DNA from: Anaerolineales bacterium HSG25
Lineage (GTDB): Bacteria > Chloroflexota > Anaerolineae > 4572-78 > J111
Length of the DNA: 64,000 nucleotides
Direction of reading: 5' to 3'
Assembly (NCBI GenBank): GCA_030377865.1
Contig: JAUCGA010000004.1
Coordinates: 1-64,000, forward strand
Part shown: positions 8,523 through 16,472 of the stretch, in pieces
How the letters are laid out: the number at the start of each line of letters is the position of its first letter
How positions within the stretch are numbered: position 1 is the stretch's first letter
Position numbers and translations under genes: made by a program
The notes under the pieces: generated by a model
Told to the model about the DNA's origin: nothing
What the model saw: the letters and a program-made list of their open reading frames with translations, nothing else
Database searches by the model: none

Positions 8523-8624
8523 CGGTCATGTCTCCCTAGAATAACTATCATAAAAATTGGCGCTGTGTTAGAATAGCAGTAATTACAGCAGTTGTAATAA
8601 TAACATATTTAGGAGATAAAAGGA

Positions 8625-10100
8625 ATGTCTAACCAACCCCCTTCACATGGAGAAATCGACCTTGATGCGTTTCGGCAATCGGGGTATCAGTTGATTGATT
8701 GGATAGCCGACTATTTCGCTAACCCAGAGCAGTATCCGGTTTTAGCACAGGTTGAGCCGGGCGATATTAGCGCCCAACTGCCGACTTCACCACCGACCAA
8801 GGCAGAGTCGTTACCCGACATCATCGCCGATTTTGAACAGATTATCATGCCCGGCATGACCCACTGGAATCATCCTAACTTCTTTGCCTATTTTAGCTCC
8901 ACCGGCTCCGCGCCGGGCGTGTTAGGCGAGTTGTTGAGCGCCGCCCTCAACATTAACGGAATGTTATGGCGCACCTCACCCGCGGCTACCGAGCTAGAGA
9001 CCGTCACCCTCGACTGGTTAGGCCAAATGTTGGCTCTGCCCTCAGATTGGGAGGGAGTCATCATGGATGGTGCGTCCATGTCGAACATGATTGCTATTGC
9101 CACCGCTCGCGAAGCGCTCAATTTGCAGATTCGGGTTAAGGGCATGGCCGGACGCACTGACCTGCCTCGCCTACGGCTCTACATCTCCGAGCAATCCCAC
9201 TCATCCGTGGAGAAGGGCGCGCTAACCTTGGGCATCGGTCAAGAGAACGTCATCAAAATTGCCACGGATGAGAATTTTGCTCTCGACCCGACGGCGCTCA
9301 AAACGGCAATTGAGGCTGACCTCGCCGCGGGGTATCGACCCTTTTTTGTCTGTGGCACCATCGGCACCACCTCTAGCACGGCCATCGACCCTTTGGCGGC
9401 CATTGCTGACTTAGCAGAACAGTATCAGTTGTGGTTTCATGTTGATGGGGCCTATGGCGGCACCACGGCTCTATTACCAGAGATGCGTCACCATTTTGAG
9501 GGAGCCGAGCGAGCCGATTCGATGGTGGTTAATCCTCATAAATGGATGTTCACCCCGATTGACTTGAGCGTATTGTACACCCGCCACCCCGCCACCCTTA
9601 AACAAGCCTTTTCGATTTTGCCCGAATATCTTCGCACCGCCGAGGGGGATGCCGAGACGGTCAAAAACTACATGGATTACGGGCTACAGTTGGGGCGACG
9701 GTTCCGCGCTCTTAAATTATGGATGGTTATCCGTGCTTTTGGGCAGGAAGGGTTAGCGGCACGAGTGCGGGAGCATATTCGTTTGGCTCAACAGTTTGCA
9801 GGTTGGGTTGACGAATCAGCCGACTTTGAACTGCTGGCTCCGACCCCCATGAGCAACGTCTGCTTTAGAGCTTGTCCGCCTAGTTATCAGGCTCAGGGAG
9901 AGGCCGCACTAGACCAACTGAACGCTCAACTGCTCGACGCGGTCAACGCCACCGGCCAAATATTTATCTCGCATACCAAGTTACGGGGACAGTACAGCCT
10001 ACGTTTGGCCGTAGGAAACATTCGGACCACCAACAGCCATGTCGAGTCGGCATGGCAACTGTTGAATGATACCTTGCACCAAATCAAATCATTAACTTAG
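8625..10100 (+). CDS. PLP-dependent group II (aromatic amino acid type) decarboxylase
   Basis: 491 residues, a good match in length to aromatic-L-amino-acid/tyrosine/tryptophan decarboxylases, which release CO2 from amino acids to give amines. Visible motifs: HPNFFAYFSSTGSAPGVLGE near the N terminus, WHTSP-like MLWRTSPAATELE, the cofactor aspartate in HVDGAYGG, and the Schiff-base Lys306 in NPHKWMF. The start ATG is preceded by AGGAGATAAAAGGA. The gene stands alone between two repeat-bearing spacers and is divergent from the methyltransferase operon across a 102-bp gap. The exact substrate cannot be told from sequence. Confidence 0.9.
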   Translation: MSNQPPSHGEIDLDAFRQSGYQLIDWIADYFANPEQYPVLAQVEPGDISAQLPTSPPTKAESLPDIIADFEQIIMPGMTHWNHPNFFAYFSSTGSAPGVLGELLSAALNINGMLWRTSPAATELETVTLDWLGQMLALPSDWEGVIMDGASMSNMIAIATAREALNLQIRVKGMAGRTDLPRLRLYISEQSHSSVEKGALTLGIGQENVIKIATDENFALDPTALKTAIEADLAAGYRPFFVCGTIGTTSSTAIDPLAAIADLAEQYQLWFHVDGAYGGTTALLPEMRHHFEGAERADSMVVNPHKWMFTPIDLSVLYTRHPATLKQAFSILPEYLRTAEGDAETVKNYMDYGLQLGRRFRALKLWMVIRAFGQEGLAARVREHIRLAQQFAGWVDESADFELLAPTPMSNVCFRACPPSYQAQGEAALDQLNAQLLDAVNATGQIFISHTKLRGQYSLRLAVGNIRTTNSHVESAWQLLNDTLHQIKSLT

Positions 10101-10124
10101 AATCATTGTGATTAAGGGCGTTTT

Positions 10125-10192
10125 TCGGAGTGCAAAAGCTGATTGCTTTTGCCAGAAGCAAACATGCAAAAGCAATCAGCTTTTGCACTCCG
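10125..10192. repeat. Family A hairpin (ends not recognisable)
   Basis: GGAGTGCAAAAGCTGATTGC pairs perfectly with GCAATCAGCTTTTGCACTCC. Only the hairpin cargo of family A is present; the TTCGGCAATAA ends are missing. Short GATTATCCACTCC tandem units follow to about 10235. Confidence 0.75.
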
Positions 10193-10245
10193 ATTATCCA
10201 CTCCGATTATCTACTCCGATTATCCACTATCCACTCTACTGCGGA

Positions 10246-10430
10246 CTATAGTTTGGCGGCGTGGCTGATAGAGACGAATTTGGCCTTTTGGCGCAGGTCG
10301 GCTAAATCAACTGCGCCCACATAGCCCATACCGGAGCGGATTCCTCCGGCAAATTGATAGATCAGGTCGCTCAGTTTGCTTTTGTAGGGACATGACCCTC
10401 GATGCCTTCGGGCACGGTTTTGCCGCTGTC
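10246..10430 (-). pseudogene. guaB: Remnant of the 3' end of guaB (IMP dehydrogenase)
   Basis: The minus strand translates as SDSGKTVPEGIEGHVP in one frame and then, one frame over, PYKSKLSDLIYQFAGG, RSGMGYVGAVDLADL and QKAKFVSISHAAKL followed by stop. This is the C-terminal end of IMP dehydrogenase (family pattern VPEGIEGRVPYKG...GGLRSGMGYCGA...KAKFVRIT). A one-base deletion in the VPY codons breaks the frame, and the other 85-90 percent of the gene is absent. It abuts the truncated purD in the opposite orientation, so this is a rearrangement scar or an assembly join. The identification is firm because the matched motif is long and ordered. Confidence 0.8.
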
Positions 10431-10432
10431 GG

Positions 10433-10789
10433 AGGTTTGACCAGTTCTGTAGCACGGCCGGAACCTTAGCCGACCTTGAGGTCACTCGGAAATCTGGCGC
10501 GGCGGCGACCGTGGTTATGGCTTCGGGCGGATATCCGGGTAAGTACGAAACTGGCAAACCGATTCAAGGTATCGAGACAGCCAATCAAAGTGAAGGGGTA
10601 ACGGTTTTTCATGCCGGAACCAAACGAACATCTCAAGGCCAGATTCTAACTGCCGGAGGGCGAGTACTCAATGTGACAGGTGTCGCTGGCGATTTTCGGG
10701 AGGCTCTGCAACGGGCTTATGCCGGAATTGAGCAGATTCAGTTTGAGGGGGCACATTATCGAACCGATATTGGAGCAAAAGCATTATGA
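10433..10789 (+). pseudogene. purD: 5'-truncated purD (phosphoribosylamine-glycine ligase C-terminal part)
   Basis: An open frame reading ...LADLEVTRKSGAAATVV, MASGGYPGKYETGKPIQGIE, VFHAGTK, TAGGRVLNVTGVAGDFREA, FEGAHYRTDIGAKAL. This is the C-terminal roughly 110 residues of PurD (family about 420), the part that finishes the ATP-grasp and carries the last domain. The ATP-binding core and N terminus are missing, so it cannot be active. The frame runs into the guaB remnant with no ribosome site. Its TGA overlaps the purM start (ATGA), the normal arrangement of an intact purD-purM operon, so truncation is recent or due to assembly. Confidence 0.85.
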
Positions 10790-11808
10790 CAAGTCGATAT
10801 GAACAAGCCGGAGTTTCGATTGATGCAGGACTAAAAGCGGTTAGCTTAATGAAAGAGGCCATCAACAAAACGCATGACTCTAACGTCTTAAATGGCGTTG
10901 GGGCATTTGGTGGGTTATTTAGCCTCGGTGACAAGTTAAAGAATATTACCCAACCAACCTTAATCGCTTCGACTGATGGTGTTGGTACCAAGGTTATACT
11001 GGCCGCGGCGCTTAATCAATATAATACCATTGGACACGATATCGTCAATCATTGTCTAAACGATATGTTATGCGCGGGTGAGAATATTCAACCGTTATTT
11101 TTCTTAGATTATGTTGCCAGTAGTAAGTTAAGACCTCGCATGATTGCCGAAACCGTAACCGGCATGGCCGAAGCATGTCAGGCCAGTGGATTAGCGTTGT
11201 TAGGCGGCGAAACCGCCGAGATGCCGGGCGTGTATCAGCCCACCGAGTTTGATGTGGTGGGTACGATTGTCGGCCTGATTGACCAAAAAGCTATCTACCC
11301 ACGACCGACCATGCAGGTTGGTGACCTGTTGTTGGGATTGCCCTCATCAGGGCCACATACCAATGGCTACTCCTTAATTCGGCATATTTTTCGATATACG
11401 CCGCTCCACGCCGAGTATGAAGAGATTGGTTTGCTCGGAGAGGCGCTACTTGCCCCACATCGAGCCTATTTGCCAGAGTTGACGGCTCTTAAATCGGCGG
11501 GAGTGGTCGTACAAGCCATCGCCCACATTACCGGCGGTGGACTGGTTGAGAATGTACCGCGGGCTTTGTATGATTTTGATGACCTCACGGTTCGTATTGA
11601 CCGCAAGAGTTGGCCTACGCCGCCCTTGTTTGAGTTGATTCAGCACAAAGGTAAGGTTGACAACATGGAGATGTTACGTGTTTTTAACTGTGGCATTGGC
11701 ATGGTCATAATTATCCCCGCAAATCAAGCAGAACTGGCTCTTACTACGGTTGATGACGGTCGGATTATCGGTCAGGTCATTCAAGGAAAAGAGATAGAGT
11801 GGGTCTAA
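10786..11808 (+). CDS. purM: Phosphoribosylformylglycinamidine cyclo-ligase (AIR synthase)
   Basis: 340 residues, full length for PurM, which closes FGAM to AIR with ATP in de novo purine synthesis. Motifs: YEQAGVSIDAG at the N terminus, GVGAFGGLF, STDGVGTKV, the substrate loop GHDIVNHCLNDMLCAGENIQP, LLGGETAEMPGVY, LPSSGPHTNGYSLIR and HITGGGLVENVPR. ATGA overlap with the purD remnant upstream and purN 14 bp downstream mark a purD-purM-purN operon whose first gene is broken. The original promoter may have been lost with the 5' part of purD. Confidence 0.95.
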   Translation: MTSRYEQAGVSIDAGLKAVSLMKEAINKTHDSNVLNGVGAFGGLFSLGDKLKNITQPTLIASTDGVGTKVILAAALNQYNTIGHDIVNHCLNDMLCAGENIQPLFFLDYVASSKLRPRMIAETVTGMAEACQASGLALLGGETAEMPGVYQPTEFDVVGTIVGLIDQKAIYPRPTMQVGDLLLGLPSSGPHTNGYSLIRHIFRYTPLHAEYEEIGLLGEALLAPHRAYLPELTALKSAGVVVQAIAHITGGGLVENVPRALYDFDDLTVRIDRKSWPTPPLFELIQHKGKVDNMEMLRVFNCGIGMVIIIPANQAELALTTVDDGRIIGQVIQGKEIEWV

Positions 11809-11822
11809 GAAGGAAAAAAATT

Positions 11823-12434
11823 ATGGCAAAAGAAGTAAGACTTATCGTTTTAATATCAGGCAACGGCAGTAACCTGCAAGCCCTGCTTTCTGCGTGCGAC
11901 ACAGGCCAAATCTCGGCTAACATCTTGGGCGTGTTATCCAACCGTTCTGAGGCTTATGGGTTACGACGAGCCGAAAAATACAATATTCCAACCATTGTTT
12001 TCCATCGTTTGACTAATCGAGCCGATTATGATGAGGATTTGGGGAACCTCGTTGCAACCTTTAAACCGGATTGGATTATTTTAGCTGGTTGGATGCACAT
12101 TTTGAGCATGAAGTTTTTAGAAAAATTTCCAAACAAAGTAGTTAATCTTCATCCGGCCTTACCCGGTCAATTTCCCGGCACAAAAGCAATTGAACGAGCC
12201 TACACCGCTTATCAGCAAGGTCAAATTGAGCAGACTGGCATCATGGTACATCTTGTGCCCGATGAAGGGGTAGATGATGGGCCAGTTTTAGCTACTCAAA
12301 CTGTGCCGATTCTGCCTGACGACAGTGTGGCCTCACTCGCCGAGCGCATGCATCAAACCGAACATGCCCTATTGGTCGAGACGGTACGCAAGCTGGTTGT
12401 CGGTGAGATTGATGTTAAGGCGCTATCAAATTAA
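11823..12434 (+). CDS. purN: Phosphoribosylglycinamide formyltransferase
   Basis: 203 residues from the ATG at 11823, with AGAAGGAAAA upstream; an earlier in-frame GTG lies inside the end of purM and is not preferred. PurN transfers formyl from 10-formyl-THF to GAR. Seen: VLISGNGSNLQALL (phosphate loop), the catalytic region NLHPALPGQFPGTKAIERA with the conserved Asn and His, and VHLVPDEGVDDGPVLAT with the conserved Asp. Downstream of purM in the same operon; a short spacer with palindromes follows. Confidence 0.95.
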   Translation: MAKEVRLIVLISGNGSNLQALLSACDTGQISANILGVLSNRSEAYGLRRAEKYNIPTIVFHRLTNRADYDEDLGNLVATFKPDWIILAGWMHILSMKFLEKFPNKVVNLHPALPGQFPGTKAIERAYTAYQQGQIEQTGIMVHLVPDEGVDDGPVLATQTVPILPDDSVASLAERMHQTEHALLVETVRKLVVGEIDVKALSN

Positions 12435-12472
12435 GTAACTTTCATTTCTAAGTTGTCACTTTTCCCGGAGTG

Positions 12473-12515
12473 CAAGAATTCCATTCTTGCTGTCAAAATA
12501 CAATTTTGACACTCC
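12473..12515. repeat. GGAGTGC hairpin variant
   Basis: GGAGTGCAAGAATTCCATTC...TTTTGACACTCC. The inner arms are AGAATTCCATTCTTG and GTCAAAATACAATTTTGAC. A similar arrangement is at 48495 inside a family A frame. A separate palindrome CCTGATCGTTGCGATT/AATCGCAATGATCAGG follows at 12522-12557. Confidence 0.6.
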
Positions 12516-12571
12516 TGTTTTCCTGATCGTTGCGATTACATAATCGCAATGATCAGGAAATTGAGGCATAC

Positions 12572-12654
12572 GGAGTGCAAAAGCATCTTGCTTTTGCCAG
12601 AGGTAAACATGCAAAAGCAAGATGCTTTTGCACTCCTTTATTCCCGAACAACTC
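12572..12654. repeat. Family A element, copy with only the right end
   Basis: Hairpin arms GGAGTGCAAAAGCATCTTGC and GCAAGATGCTTTTGCACTCC pair perfectly; the stem differs from other copies by compensated bases. The right end reads TTATTCCCGAACAACTC followed by TA. An ATG inside this element (12622) makes a false upstream start for the next gene. Confidence 0.75.
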
Positions 12655-12663
12655 TACTATCTT

Positions 12664-13824
12664 ATGAACGATACCAGTGAATCAACATCACCCCCAATTG
12701 AATCTTCCCAAACCATAGACCCACAACGTCAGGAGACGGCCAAGGAGTACGCCGCCATCGGACGTAAACTCTTTGTGGTGGAGCTAGTGATAGGTTTGGC
12801 CTATGTACTAATTTGGATTGTTGCCGGAATTTCGCCGTGGTTACGAGACCAAATTTACCAATTTACCACAGCAACATGGCTCAGTGTGCCGCTGTTTGCC
12901 GTCGGTTTTGCCCTGCCCCAAATGGTGTTGACCGCGCCACTCGATTATTACAGTGGCTTTGTATTACCGCATCGATACGGGCAATCGAATCAAACTCTAC
13001 AAGCATGGTTAATTGATCAAGCTAAAGGGTTGGTTTTGGCTGGCGTGTTGGGGATAATTGTATTGGAGATTATCTATCTTTTACTGAGTTTTGCACCTGA
13101 CACATGGTGGTTATGGACAGCCGCGGTTATGTTGATATTTTCGGTCTTGTTGAGCAATTTGGCTCCAGTGCTGATTTTTCCGCTCTTTTTTACCTATCAT
13201 CCGCTCGAAAATGAGGCGTTAGTCGAGCGCTTGACCCGACTCGCCGACCAAGCCGGAGCCAAGGTGCAGGGCGTTTACACCTTCGACATGAGCAGTAAAA
13301 CCTCTGCCGCTAATGCCGCCTTAATGGGGTTGGGCAACACACGACGTATTGTCTTGGGCGATACATTGGTCGAAAACTTCACCATCGACGAAATCGAGAC
13401 CGTGCTGGCTCATGAGCTAGGGCATCATGTGCATAAAGATTTGGTGACCGGTATTGCCGTACAATCTACCCTGACCCTCATTGGATTCTATTTGGCTGAT
13501 GTCGTCATGCGCTGGGGAATCGCCACCTTTGGCTATCATGGACTAAACGACCCGGCCACCTTGCCGTTGTTGATGGTCGCTATGATGGTTTTTGGCTTGG
13601 TGACGATGCCTCTGGGCAATATCTGGTCACGCTGGCGAGAAGTGGCCGCAGATACCTACGCCCTAGAAACCACCCGTAATCCACAAGCATTCATCAGCGC
13701 CATGACTCGGCTGGCGAATCAAAATTTGGCTGATACTGACCCTCCAACTTGGGTCGAGTTTTTGCTTCATAGTCATCCCTCTATCAGCAAACGAGTCGCG
13801 CTGGCTGAGGCTTTTGAAGGGTGA
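12664..13824 (+). CDS. M48-family membrane metalloprotease (Ste24/HtpX type)
   Basis: 386 residues from the ATG at 12664 (MNDTSESTS); the longer frame from 12622 begins inside a family A repeat and is rejected. Several membrane segments (about residues 36-60, 75-95, 130-155, 165-190, 265-285, 300-320) surround a zinc site: HELGHH with His250, Glu251 and His254, and third ligand Glu326 in WREVAADTYALE. The length and the N-terminal segments fit the CAAX-protease-like Ste24 branch better than HtpX (about 290). Bacterial members degrade misfolded membrane proteins. No clear Shine-Dalgarno is seen upstream, perhaps because the repeat element ends 10 bp before the start. Confidence 0.88.
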   Translation: MNDTSESTSPPIESSQTIDPQRQETAKEYAAIGRKLFVVELVIGLAYVLIWIVAGISPWLRDQIYQFTTATWLSVPLFAVGFALPQMVLTAPLDYYSGFVLPHRYGQSNQTLQAWLIDQAKGLVLAGVLGIIVLEIIYLLLSFAPDTWWLWTAAVMLIFSVLLSNLAPVLIFPLFFTYHPLENEALVERLTRLADQAGAKVQGVYTFDMSSKTSAANAALMGLGNTRRIVLGDTLVENFTIDEIETVLAHELGHHVHKDLVTGIAVQSTLTLIGFYLADVVMRWGIATFGYHGLNDPATLPLLMVAMMVFGLVTMPLGNIWSRWREVAADTYALETTRNPQAFISAMTRLANQNLADTDPPTWVEFLLHSHPSISKRVALAEAFEG

Positions 13825-13952
13825 CAGACTGGTTTAGGAAAGATTAAAAACGATAACACAGAGGTTCACGGAGACACACAATCAGGGTGAATTACCTGCC
13901 CATCAATAACTTCAATAATCGCTGATGATTGCCTTGGATTGGCAAGTATTGG

Positions 13953-14043
13953 GTAAATATTCAGTGAACTCGCCAGAAAGAGCATCAGAAACCCGATTTC
14001 TTTGAGAAATCGGGTTTCTAGAGCTACTTTACTGAATTTTTAC
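13953..14043 (+). mobile_element. Family B miniature element, copy 2 (91 bp)
   Basis: Ends GTAAATATTCAGTGAACTCG and TACTGAATTTTTAC; inner palindrome AGAAACCCGATTTCT. Flanked by the perfect 8-bp direct repeat AGTATTGG (13945-13952 and 14044-14051). Confidence 0.9.
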
Positions 14044-14118
14044 AGTATTGGATTAGCAGATCAAGTTGAGTTGCCGTTATACGATGTCGTCGCATGGGTT
14101 AATCCTCTAAATTTTAAT

Positions 14119-14257
14119 GGTTCTCTGGTAGATTCCGTGCAACTCAAAACTGCATCCTGAATTAGATACTTTGATGGGGCAATCTTCCCGCAAGTTTAAA
14201 ACTTGCGGGAAGATGATGACACAATCATGATATTTGCACGGAAAGTCCCAAAGAGCC
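14119..14257 (-). mobile_element. Family C miniature element, copy 1 (139 bp)
   Basis: Ends GGTTCTCTGGTAGATTCCG and its partner CCCAAAGAGCC; inner hairpin CTTCCCGCAAGTTTAAAAC. Flanked by the perfect 8-bp duplication ATTTTAAT (14111-14118, 14258-14265). Confidence 0.92.
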
Positions 14258-14281
14258 ATTTTAATTTTGGATAACTTAGTA

Positions 14282-14417
14282 GAGTTGTTCGGGAATAAAG
14301 GAGTGCAAAAGCTTCTTGCTTTTGCTAGAGGCAAACATGCAAAAGCAAGAAACTTTTGCACTCCGCAGATATAGAATTTGAATTTTTATGCGATGATAAG
14401 TTGTTGTCGAACAGGTC
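14282..14417 (+). mobile_element. Family A miniature element, copy 2 (136 bp, TA-flanked)
   Basis: Ends GAGTTGTTCGGGAATAA and TTGTTGTCGAACAGGTC, with TA on both sides. Inner hairpin GGAGTGCAAAAGCTTCTTGC...TTTTGCACTCC with one stem mismatch. Confidence 0.88.
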
Positions 14418-14508
14418 TAGTATACCGTTGGGTATTTTATTAGCCAAGTTTGCTTAAAATGGGCTTTATAGGACATCGTTTTTGACCTTACGGTTTACCC
14501 CAAAAACT

Positions 14509-14538
14509 TTGGCAATTTACTGAAAAATTAGTTATAAT
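14509..14538 (+). promoter_or_regulatory. Sigma-70-type promoter of the PP2C operon
   Basis: TTGGCA (14509-14514), 18-bp spacer, TATAAT (14533-14538), about 65 bp before the start codon. Five of six and six of six matches to the consensus. Confidence 0.55.
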
Positions 14539-14602
14539 AAGGACGCATGAAATTTTGTTTGCTATTATGGAATTTCACAAAACCCTTAAGGAGGCATGAA
14601 CA

Positions 14603-15520
14603 TTGCCTGATAAGTTACAACCATCTATTCCCCAAAATCAACATGGTCTCTATTTTCATTATGTTGGCTTAACCGATACGGGGATGGTTCGAGACCATAA
14701 TGAGGATGCTTTTAAAATTCCTTTAGATATTGACGAAGAAACCTTACAACTAAAAGGGCATCTTTACGTTTTGGCTGATGGCATGGGTGGACATCAAAAG
14801 GGAGAAGTTGCCTCTGAAGTCACCATTAGAATGGTCAGTCAAGAGTACTATACGGCCGTTAAGCAACTGTCGGATGACGAGGTGGCTGATAGCCTCGTTA
14901 ACTTGCTCGGTCAGTCGATTATGACTGCCAATGAAGAAGTAATGGACGCAACCGAAGGCGGCGGTACTACGGTTGTGGCCGCGCTATTACATGGTGAGGC
15001 CTTAATCTGCATGAATGTTGGTGATTCGCGAGCCTACTTATTGCGCGATGATACCATGAGTCTGATTAGCAAAGACCATTCGTTAGTAAGTCGCCTTGTT
15101 GAAATGGGAAAAATAACCGAAGAGCAAGCGCTCACCCACCCACGCCGTAACGTGCTTTATCAAGCTTTAGGACAAGGTAGTGACGTTGAAATTTTTGATT
15201 ATCAGACCAAACTAAAACTTAATGACATCATCATTCTTTGTAGCGATGGCTTATGGGGTGAAGTGCCTGACCGGATTATTGAACAGGTATTGGCTCAATC
15301 GAAAACCCCACTTGAATCAGCAGAAGATTTGATAACTTTGGCTAATCAAGCTGGTGGGAATGACAATATCACCGCGATTATTATCGAAGTTTGTGACAGC
15401 CCGGTCGATAGCCCGTATCAACCTATTGAGGATGGTGCGTATCCACCCTCTGCCGCTCGCCTAATGCCCAAACCAGACACCTTGCCCGAAGGTGATCATT
15501 ATGTGGATCAAAATGAGTAA
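14603..15520 (+). CDS. PP2C-family serine/threonine phosphatase
   Basis: 305 residues from a TTG start preceded by AAGGAGG at 8 bases; no ATG fits. Metal-binding and catalytic motifs of bacterial PP2C (PrpC/PstP type): GLTDTGMVRDHNEDAF, LYVLADGMGGHQKGEVAS, GGGTTVVAALL, NVGDSRAYLL, SKDHSLVSRLVEMG, ILCSDGLWGEV and GGNDNITAIII. It dephosphorylates Ser/Thr (Mn/Mg-dependent), usually countering Hanks-type kinases; no kinase is in this window. No membrane segment, so cytosolic. The stop overlaps the next start (TAATG). The leader contains a four-codon frame, ATG AAC ATT GCC TGA, overlapping the TTG start. Confidence 0.93.
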   Translation: MPDKLQPSIPQNQHGLYFHYVGLTDTGMVRDHNEDAFKIPLDIDEETLQLKGHLYVLADGMGGHQKGEVASEVTIRMVSQEYYTAVKQLSDDEVADSLVNLLGQSIMTANEEVMDATEGGGTTVVAALLHGEALICMNVGDSRAYLLRDDTMSLISKDHSLVSRLVEMGKITEEQALTHPRRNVLYQALGQGSDVEIFDYQTKLKLNDIIILCSDGLWGEVPDRIIEQVLAQSKTPLESAEDLITLANQAGGNDNITAIIIEVCDSPVDSPYQPIEDGAYPPSAARLMPKPDTLPEGDHYVDQNE

Positions 15521-15906
15521 TGATTAACTTTGCTGATGTAGAAAAACAGGTAAAAATATTAAATAACAACTTTGCAGAAGGCAAAATTGATGAGCCACTT
15601 CTTGAAAAACGGTTATTAGATTTAATCGATATGGCAGAAGATGGTCATTATTGGATGCTGGGGCATCGTTCGGGGCGTTGGTTTCGACATAATGGCGAAA
15701 CATGGACCTTAAACGATCCAGAAATTGTTTTTAATGAAATAACTCCCGGTTTGATAGAGGATGCCAAGGCTCCCCCTCCAAATTCAGAAGAGGAAATGGG
15801 ATATGATATCATATTTACACTGATTTTAATGATCTTTGTCGGCATGATTATTTACACCAGTTCAGCAAATTGGTCAATGAATTGGTGGGATTATACACCC
15901 TTTTAA
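15520..15906 (+). CDS. Small membrane protein coupled to PP2C gene, unknown function
   Basis: 128 residues. The ATG overlaps the PP2C stop codon by one base, so translation is coupled. The N-terminal part (residues 1-60) is a SHOCT-like helical hairpin: VEKQVKILNNNFAEGKIDEP followed by LLEKRLLDLIDMAEDG. Then comes a Trp-rich strand region (WMLGHRSGRWFRHNGETW) and one C-terminal membrane segment (about residues 94-112, IIFTLILMIFVGMIIYTSS) with a short Trp-rich tail. I do not recognise a named family. The position suggests a membrane-bound partner or target of the phosphatase, which is inference. Confidence 0.75.
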   Translation: MINFADVEKQVKILNNNFAEGKIDEPLLEKRLLDLIDMAEDGHYWMLGHRSGRWFRHNGETWTLNDPEIVFNEITPGLIEDAKAPPPNSEEEMGYDIIFTLILMIFVGMIIYTSSANWSMNWWDYTPF

Positions 15907-15937
15907 AAAAACAAAACTTTAGTTATTAATTTTGGTA

Positions 15938-16163
15938 GTGTTGACGTGTTGACTGATGGCCTTGGGCTAAAGCCACAAGGCTAAAAACTCAAGACCGCTA
16001 AAAGATGCCTAAGGCAGACGGAAGAAATAAAACATCCCAATTGAGGAGTCAGCACCCGCGGTGCGGCACGACGTGTGCCTACTTCACGGAACAATTATTT
16101 TTTTCCACGTGCCTAAATAGCTGGCTTTAGCTATCAGCATCGGGATTTATTCCGATGTGTCAT
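15938..16163 (+). repeat. Repeat F, copy 1 (interrupted)
   Basis: Begins TTGACGTGTTGACTGATGGC and ends CATCGGGATTTATTCCGATG. The copy at 37275 lacks the 104 bp (element plus TAA) seen here. Confidence 0.8.
16013..16113. mobile_element. E-like miniature element inside repeat F
   Basis: Ends GGCAGACGGAAGAAATAAA and TTTCCACGTGCC, flanked by TAA (16010-16012, 16114-16116). The empty version in the other F copy reads GGCCTAAATAGCTGG, which shows the target and its 3-bp duplication. Confidence 0.75.
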
Positions 16164-16257
16164 TCCCAAGAAGCGTTGGTTGAGCTTGTCGAAGCCAGTT
16201 TCCTTCGACAAGCTCAGGGAACGTTGGAAGAATTTAAAAATTGGAACTGCCTAAATG
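16164..16257. repeat. Truncated E-type element carrying a hairpin insert
   Basis: AAGAAGCGTTGG, then the hairpin TTGAGCTTGTCGAAGCC/CCTTCGACAAGCTCAG, then AACGTTGGAAGAATTT and the end GGAACTGCC. The element at 28568 has the same sequence without the roughly 40-bp hairpin. Confidence 0.65.
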
Positions 16258-16370
16258 ATGACCCGAAGCCTTTTATCATAATCTCAATTCTGTGATTGAG
16301 GGAATGATAAAGGGTTTTGTGCATGATTAGCACCATTCACCTTACCATTTTATATAAATGCTGTACACAA

Positions 16371-16472
16371 GAGTTGTTCGGAAATAAAGGAGTGCAAAAA
16401 CTTCTTGCTTTTGCGCTTCGCAGATCTCGAATTTGAGTTTTTACGAGATGATAAGTTATTGCCGAACAAGTC
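16371..16472 (+). mobile_element. Family A element, internally deleted copy
   Basis: Ends GAGTTGTTCGGAAATAA and TTATTGCCGAACAAGTC (TA follows). The right half of the GGAGTGCAAAAAC hairpin is missing, leaving about 102 bp. Confidence 0.75.

Larger units (their letters stand above)
13825..14602. other. Spacer with elements L, B, C and A, then the PP2C promoter
   Basis: No gene supported. It holds a partial CACAGAG repeat with its GACTGGTTTAGGAAAG lead (13825-13882), family B (13953-14043), family C (14119-14257), family A (14282-14417) and a promoter at 14509-14538. Confidence 0.7.

Noticed and set aside
10246-10557. A 103-residue minus-strand gene covering the guaB remnant
   Set aside because: The upstream half is out of frame with the IMP dehydrogenase match and antisense to the purD fragment; only the last 60 or so codons are meaningful.
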